Origin: Dyella marensis
GTDB lineage: Bacteria > Pseudomonadota > Gammaproteobacteria > Xanthomonadales > Rhodanobacteraceae
Direction of reading: 5' to 3'
NCBI RefSeq assembly: GCF_900112865.1
Contig: NZ_FONH01000005.1
Location: forward strand, 1 to 64,000
DNA length: 64,000 bases
Made by a program: the position numbers and the translations under genes. The stretch's first letter is position 1, and every line of letters starts with the position of its first letter. This document shows, one piece after another, positions 60,626 through 64,000 of the stretch. The notes under the pieces are model-generated. The model did no database searches. It saw only the letters and a list, made by a program, of their open reading frames with translations, and was not told where the DNA came from.

Positions 60626-61993
60626 ATGAAAGGCATCGACGGCATCCTCAAGGGCGATCCGATCCTGCAGCTGCTGGGCGGCAATCGCGGCGGGCAAGGC
60701 AATGCCAACGGCCATGTGCAGCTGAGCTTCCCGATGTCGCCCGGCGACACCGTGAGCACCATCGCCGGCAAGCTCGGCCTGCCGCTGGACAGCCTGCTGC
60801 AGGTCAATCCGGGCATGAGCGCGAACACGCCCTTGTCGGCCGGGCTGACCGTGCAGCTGCCGGTATCCAGCCTCGGCGACCTCAATGGCAACTGGGCCAG
60901 TCGCGGCAACGGCAACGTCGACAACAACGCTGGTAACCAGGGCCATGAGCTGCCGCTGCTGCCCGACCTGGCCGATGCATTGCGCGGCAGCGCGCGGCTC
61001 GATGGCATCCAGTTGGGCGTGACGCTTTCCACCAGCGCGAACCTGCAGTCCGTGCCGCTGATCGCCGCCGGCGCGCTCAACAGCGCCGACCTGGCCGCGC
61101 AGGCCGGGCGCAACCCGCTGGCGGGCTGGCCTGGCGGCACCGCGCCGGGGAGCGCGCCGGTGAACTCTGTGCAGGGGGCGGATCGCAGTGGCGTGGTGGC
61201 CACCGGCGTGCCGGCTTCCGCGCTGGGCGCCGCGCGCGCCGACCATGTGGTGCTCAGCTTTGCCCAGGCCGCTGGCGCGATGGCGCAGGCGGCGATGAAC
61301 CAGCAGCGTGGCAACGAGTCCGTGCCGCCACCGCCGCCGATGCCCTGGCTGGACGGCGCACGGCCGGCCCTGGTGGCCGCCCCGGCGGCCTGGCAGGCGA
61401 TGCCGCAGGGCACGCCGCCGGCCGGCTGGAGCGTGGCCGCGGCGGCGGTCGATGGCAATGAAGCCAAGCTGCAGATCATGGCCTTGCTGATGGCCCAGCT
61501 CGGCCAGGCCGCTGCCGGCGGCGCGGCGGCGAATGTGCAGACGCCCGGCTTCGTCGATCCGCAGGCGGTTGCCGCGCAGGCCGCGGCGATGCGCGCCGGG
61601 CGCAATATCGATCTGGGCTCCGGCCGCAGCCTGCAGTTCACCCTGGTGCAGGACCGCATGCGCCGCGTCGGCGCGGTCGGCGAGGAAGAAGGCGCCGCCG
61701 CCGGTCGCCGCCCTGGCGAGGCCGCCGTGAAGTCGACGCGCGAGCGCCGCGCCGAGAGCGAGGAATCCGAGGAGAGCCGCGACCGCCGCGAGCAGGACCG
61801 CCGCCGCCGCGCCGCCGAGGCCGCCCTGCGCCGCCGCCGGCGCAAGCTCAGCACGCGCTGCCGCGTGCACCGCGGACCGCGCCTGCCGTTGCGCGAACCG
61901 GGCCGCGGACGCTATCCGCAGGCAGTGGACTGGGCGGAATTCCGCGGGCGCCTGCCGCCACGGTATCTGTGGGGCAGCGCGCCAGACGCGTAG
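60626..61993 (+). CDS. LysM-containing T3SS-operon protein with Arg-rich C-terminus
   Basis: 455 residues from ATG 60626 (MKGIDGILKGDPILQLLGGN). A LysM-like domain at about 33-77 (FPMSPGDTVSTIAGKLGLPL, LLQVNPGMSANTPLSAGLTV). A long Ala/Gly/Pro-rich middle with PPPPPMPWLDGARPALVAAP is followed by a strongly charged stretch (RERRAESEESEESRDRREQD, then RRRRAAEAALRRRRRK, about 370-415) and a short C-terminal motif (YPQAVDWAEFRGRLPPRYLW). No signal peptide, so if it reaches the periplasm it does so through the T3SS. Not recognised; possible roles are secreted wall-binding factor, early substrate or effector. Last gene of the sctV operon. Confidence 0.6.
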   Translation: MKGIDGILKGDPILQLLGGNRGGQGNANGHVQLSFPMSPGDTVSTIAGKLGLPLDSLLQVNPGMSANTPLSAGLTVQLPVSSLGDLNGNWASRGNGNVDNNAGNQGHELPLLPDLADALRGSARLDGIQLGVTLSTSANLQSVPLIAAGALNSADLAAQAGRNPLAGWPGGTAPGSAPVNSVQGADRSGVVATGVPASALGAARADHVVLSFAQAAGAMAQAAMNQQRGNESVPPPPPMPWLDGARPALVAAPAAWQAMPQGTPPAGWSVAAAAVDGNEAKLQIMALLMAQLGQAAAGGAAANVQTPGFVDPQAVAAQAAAMRAGRNIDLGSGRSLQFTLVQDRMRRVGAVGEEEGAAAGRRPGEAAVKSTRERRAESEESEESRDRREQDRRRRAAEAALRRRRRKLSTRCRVHRGPRLPLREPGRGRYPQAVDWAEFRGRLPPRYLWGSAPDA

Positions 61994-62001
61994 GCCCCCC
62001 G

Positions 62002-62086
62002 GTAGGTTGGAGTGAGCGCAGCGAACCCCAACGTGTCGTTTGCCGTGCACCGTCCGTTGGGGTTCGCTGCGCTCACCCCAACCTAC
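62002..62086. repeat. Inverted pair of GTAGGTTGGGG units (BIME-like)
   Basis: Unit 1 at 62002-62032 and its reverse complement at 62056-62086, 23 bp apart, the same arrangement as 32353-32437. It separates the convergent ends of the sct operon and the ankyrin gene. Confidence 0.9.
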
Positions 62087-62093
62087 GTCGCGC

Positions 62094-62849
62094 TTATTGC
62101 ACGCCCTGCTCCACCGCCACCCCGTGCTGCCGCAGCCACTGATGCACCTGCTCGTGCTGCGCGCGCGCGCTGGCGTTGAGGCCGCCCGCGGGAAGGATGT
62201 TGAAGTAGGTCTGGAACGTCGCCCCCTGCTGGTTGCGCCGGGTGGCGTCTGCGCCCGTTTCGAGCAGGCGCAGCACGCAATGCGTGCGATGCACCTTGGC
62301 GGCGACATGCAGCGGCGTGTTGCCCAGGCGGTCGGCGCGGTTCGGGTCGGCGTGGTGCGCCAGCAACAGATCGAACGCGTCGTCGCCGGGATTCATCAGC
62401 GCGGCATCCAGCGGCGGCGCCTCGGTGATGCCATGCGGCGCGTTGGGATCGGCGCCATGGTCGAGCAAGACGCGCAGATAGCTCGGATCGCTCGCCATCG
62501 CGGCCAGATGCAGCACGGTCGCGCCGCCCACGCCGGGCCGCGACGGATCGGCGCCGGCGCGCAGCAGGGTTTCCATGGCGCGGCGGTCCTTGTGCAGCAG
62601 CGCCCATTCCAGCGGCGTCACGCCGCGCTCGCCCTGTGCGTTGAGATCGGCGCCTTCCCTGCCCAGGGTACGCACGCGTTCTTCGTCGCCGCGCGCGGCG
62701 GCATCGACCACCGCGACGACACGCGCGTCGGCGAATACCTTGCTTGCATCCGTGTCGCTCATGGCCTCTCTTCCCGCGACGGTGCCGGCGAGCGCGACGC
62801 TCGCCAGCAGGCACCAGGCGGCGAGCCTGGTGCGATGGACCTGCATCAT
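62094..62849 (-). CDS. Exported ankyrin-repeat protein, candidate immunity protein
   Basis: 251 residues from ATG 62849 (MMQVHRTRLAAWCLLASVAL). A signal peptide ends near TVAGREA (about residue 28). Five to six ankyrin repeats follow: GVTPLEWALLHKDRRAMETL, GATVLHLAAMASDPSYLRVL, LDHGADPNAPHG, GNTPLHVAAKVHRTHCVLRL, LETGADATRRN. It lies 95 bp downstream of the lipase gene on the same strand. Exported ankyrin proteins beside lipases or catalases often neutralise a toxic partner; that role is inferred from pairing. Confidence 0.8.
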   Translation of the reverse strand: MMQVHRTRLAAWCLLASVALAGTVAGREAMSDTDASKVFADARVVAVVDAAARGDEERVRTLGREGADLNAQGERGVTPLEWALLHKDRRAMETLLRAGADPSRPGVGGATVLHLAAMASDPSYLRVLLDHGADPNAPHGITEAPPLDAALMNPGDDAFDLLLAHHADPNRADRLGNTPLHVAAKVHRTHCVLRLLETGADATRRNQQGATFQTYFNILPAGGLNASARAQHEQVHQWLRQHGVAVEQGVQ

Positions 62850-62944
62850 GCCGGGTTCTCCGGTATCGGCACAGCGCCGAAAACCGCCCGAGTACAGCAC
62901 GGGCGGCGTCACGGTTTCATGGTGAGCGAGTCAGGAGGATCGGT

Positions 62945-63925
62945 TCAAGAAGACCACGGATGGTCTTTCTGCAGTGCGGCGAGCACCGCATCGTCATCGT
63001 GCAGTTCGACGGAGTGTTTCGCTACGTCGATCTTGTACTTCGCCTCCAGCACCTCGGCCTTGCCGGTGAGCCAGTCGTACCAGTGGATGTCCGGCTTGGC
63101 GACCGGATCCGGGTCGTTCAGCGCGATCTTGTGGCCGACCGCATCGGGCAAGGGCGAGTGTTCCTGCACGGTGGTGAGGATTTCGCCGTTCACCGCGTAG
63201 CGGCGGATCAGGCCGTCTTCGGCCTGCTGTTTCAGCGCGGCGGGATCGCCCTCGGGAATCAGACGGCGGATCGTCTCGTCGTTCAAGCCGGCGGCGTTGA
63301 AGGTGACGCCGGCGGCATCCGTCGCCAACGAGGCGATAGAAGCGAGCCCGCCGCCCAGCGAATGGCCGGTGATCGCCAGGCTGTTGCCGAACGCCGCCTT
63401 GGCCTCGGTGGCCAGCGCCACCGCCTGGTTGTACTGCGCGGCGGAAATGCCTAAGCCCTGCTCGGCGTTGTTGAGCCAGTCCTGGATGTCGTTGGAGCCG
63501 GCGAAGGCCAGCACGTGGTCGCCGTTCTTGTCCTGGTAGATGGCGGCGCGGAAGCCGGTGCCGGGATCTTCCAGCGACGCCGGATCGATGCCGGCCTGGG
63601 CGAGCTGATCGCCGGTCAGGCGGGTCCAGCCGCCGACGCCCTGGCTGTGCGGGTCGTAGACGTCCTGGGCGATCTGCGCGAGCTGCAGGTCGATCGCCTT
63701 GGCATCGGTGCCGCGTACCTGCGCGTCGAAGTTCGGCGCCGCGTTGGCTGCGGCGCCGAACATGGAACGGGTGAGGCTCGCCAGCTGCGGATTGAACGCG
63801 AGCTGCGGCTGCGAGACATGCGCATCGGGATGCGCGGCGCTGTTGGCCGCGGCTTGCGCCGCAGCGTCCTGGCGATCTACCGGCAGCGCCGCGCTGCTGC
63901 GTTGGGACTGCAGTTCCAGGTACAT
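62945..63925 (-). CDS. Class-3 lipase-like protein, candidate T3SS effector
   Basis: 326 residues from ATG 63925 (MYLELQSQRSSAALPVDRQD), preceded by GGGAGGTGGAG. No Sec signal; the first about 75 residues are Gln/Ser/Ala-rich and disordered, as in type III substrates. The alpha/beta-hydrolase domain contains VLAFAGSNDIQDWLNNAEQG (oxyanion region, about 150-169) and the nucleophile elbow ITGHSLGGGLASIASL (Ser about 197); a catalytic Asp and a His (perhaps in EHSPLPDAVGHKI) can be proposed. Probably a phospholipase or lipase acting on membranes. Paired with the ankyrin gene and preceded by a lux-box-like site shared with T3SS operons. Confidence 0.75.
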   Translation of the reverse strand: MYLELQSQRSSAALPVDRQDAAAQAAANSAAHPDAHVSQPQLAFNPQLASLTRSMFGAAANAAPNFDAQVRGTDAKAIDLQLAQIAQDVYDPHSQGVGGWTRLTGDQLAQAGIDPASLEDPGTGFRAAIYQDKNGDHVLAFAGSNDIQDWLNNAEQGLGISAAQYNQAVALATEAKAAFGNSLAITGHSLGGGLASIASLATDAAGVTFNAAGLNDETIRRLIPEGDPAALKQQAEDGLIRRYAVNGEILTTVQEHSPLPDAVGHKIALNDPDPVAKPDIHWYDWLTGKAEVLEAKYKIDVAKHSVELHDDDAVLAALQKDHPWSS

Positions 63926-63984
63926 CGCTCCACCTCCCTTGGTGACGCATCGGACCATAGCGCTGCCGCTTGAGCGGCGATCAG

Positions 63985-64000
63985 TAGGGCGGTCCCTAGC
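63985..64000. promoter_or_regulatory. Lux-box-like repeat upstream of the lipase gene (cut by window end)
   Basis: TAGGGCGGTCCCTAGC, ending at the window edge. It fits TAGGG-N4-CCCTAGST completely as far as visible. 59 bp upstream of the lipase start; it could also serve a divergent gene beyond 64000. Confidence 0.5.

Noticed and set aside
39881-64000. PIP boxes (TTCGC-N15-TTCGC) of the Xanthomonas HrpX type upstream of sct operons
   Set aside because: No convincing pair with the right spacing was found by eye in front of the operons; only scattered TTCG half-sites, expected in GC-rich DNA.

Overview
The window is GC-rich chromosomal DNA from a gammaproteobacterium of the order Xanthomonadales (Lysobacterales). 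The family is most likely Rhodanobacteraceae (Dyella, Luteibacter, Frateuria or Rhodanobacter-like). This is inferred from the gene order def-fmt-rsmB divergent from lysM-dprA-topA-tsaC, the XanA2-like ligase, the RpoD, RppH, NudC and ErpA sequences, and family-typical repeats. No species call can be made from the sequence alone.

Layout. 1-1077: right end of an IS30-family insertion sequence whose tip lies inside the loop of a small palindromic repeat. 1.1-1.9 kb: two small genes among further copies of that repeat. 2.0-6.45 kb: a compact 4.4-kb genomic island integrated into the 3' end of a CAU-anticodon tRNA gene (intact tRNA 6403-6478, diverged 45-bp copy 2000-2044). It carries a tyrosine integrase, a DUF2806-type protein, a P-loop ATPase and a three-helix membrane protein, plus two tiny ORFs; the cargo looks like a defence module. 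6.6-10.7 kb: an NTF2-like protein, rpoD, dtd and a lipid A acyltransferase. 10.7-20.8 kb: envelope glycan genes, including two ArnT-like transferases, a CDP-glycerol-transferase-like protein, a GT2, an O-antigen-ligase/GT2 fusion and a tandem pair of paralogous glycosyltransferases. 20.9-39.6 kb: housekeeping genes (rsmB, fmt, def, lysM, dprA, topA, tsaC, AMP-ligase, purD, an MFS-acyltransferase fusion, ampE, nudC, erpA, bactofilin, bfr, bfd, rppH). 39.7 kb: tRNA-Met.

39.9-64 kb: a type III secretion (injectisome) locus. Export-gate, ring, stalk, rod, ATPase-complex and ruler genes are present: sctU on the plus strand; sctTSRQ plus a FixJ-like regulator and a sensor kinase on the minus strand; then fliO-like, sctV, sctC, sctD, a needle/filament-like gene, sctI, sctJ, sctK, sctL, sctN, sctO, sctP and a LysM protein on the plus strand. 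Flanking genes are a larger paralogue of the needle-like protein, a DUF6683 secreted protein, a GNAT, two unknown proteins and, at the far end, a lipase with an ankyrin protein that looks like an effector/immunity pair. No translocon, gatekeeper or recognised chaperone gene is visible, so the locus probably continues beyond 64000 or uses unfamiliar substrates.

The most notable observation is a lux-box-like inverted repeat of the form TAGGG-N4-CCCTAGGT. It occurs in front of several separate transcription units of the T3SS region and was not noticed elsewhere. It is a candidate operator for the regulon, possibly read by the LuxR-type response regulator encoded inside the locus. A flagellar-type FliO homologue inside an injectisome cluster and the two paralogous filament-like proteins are also unusual.
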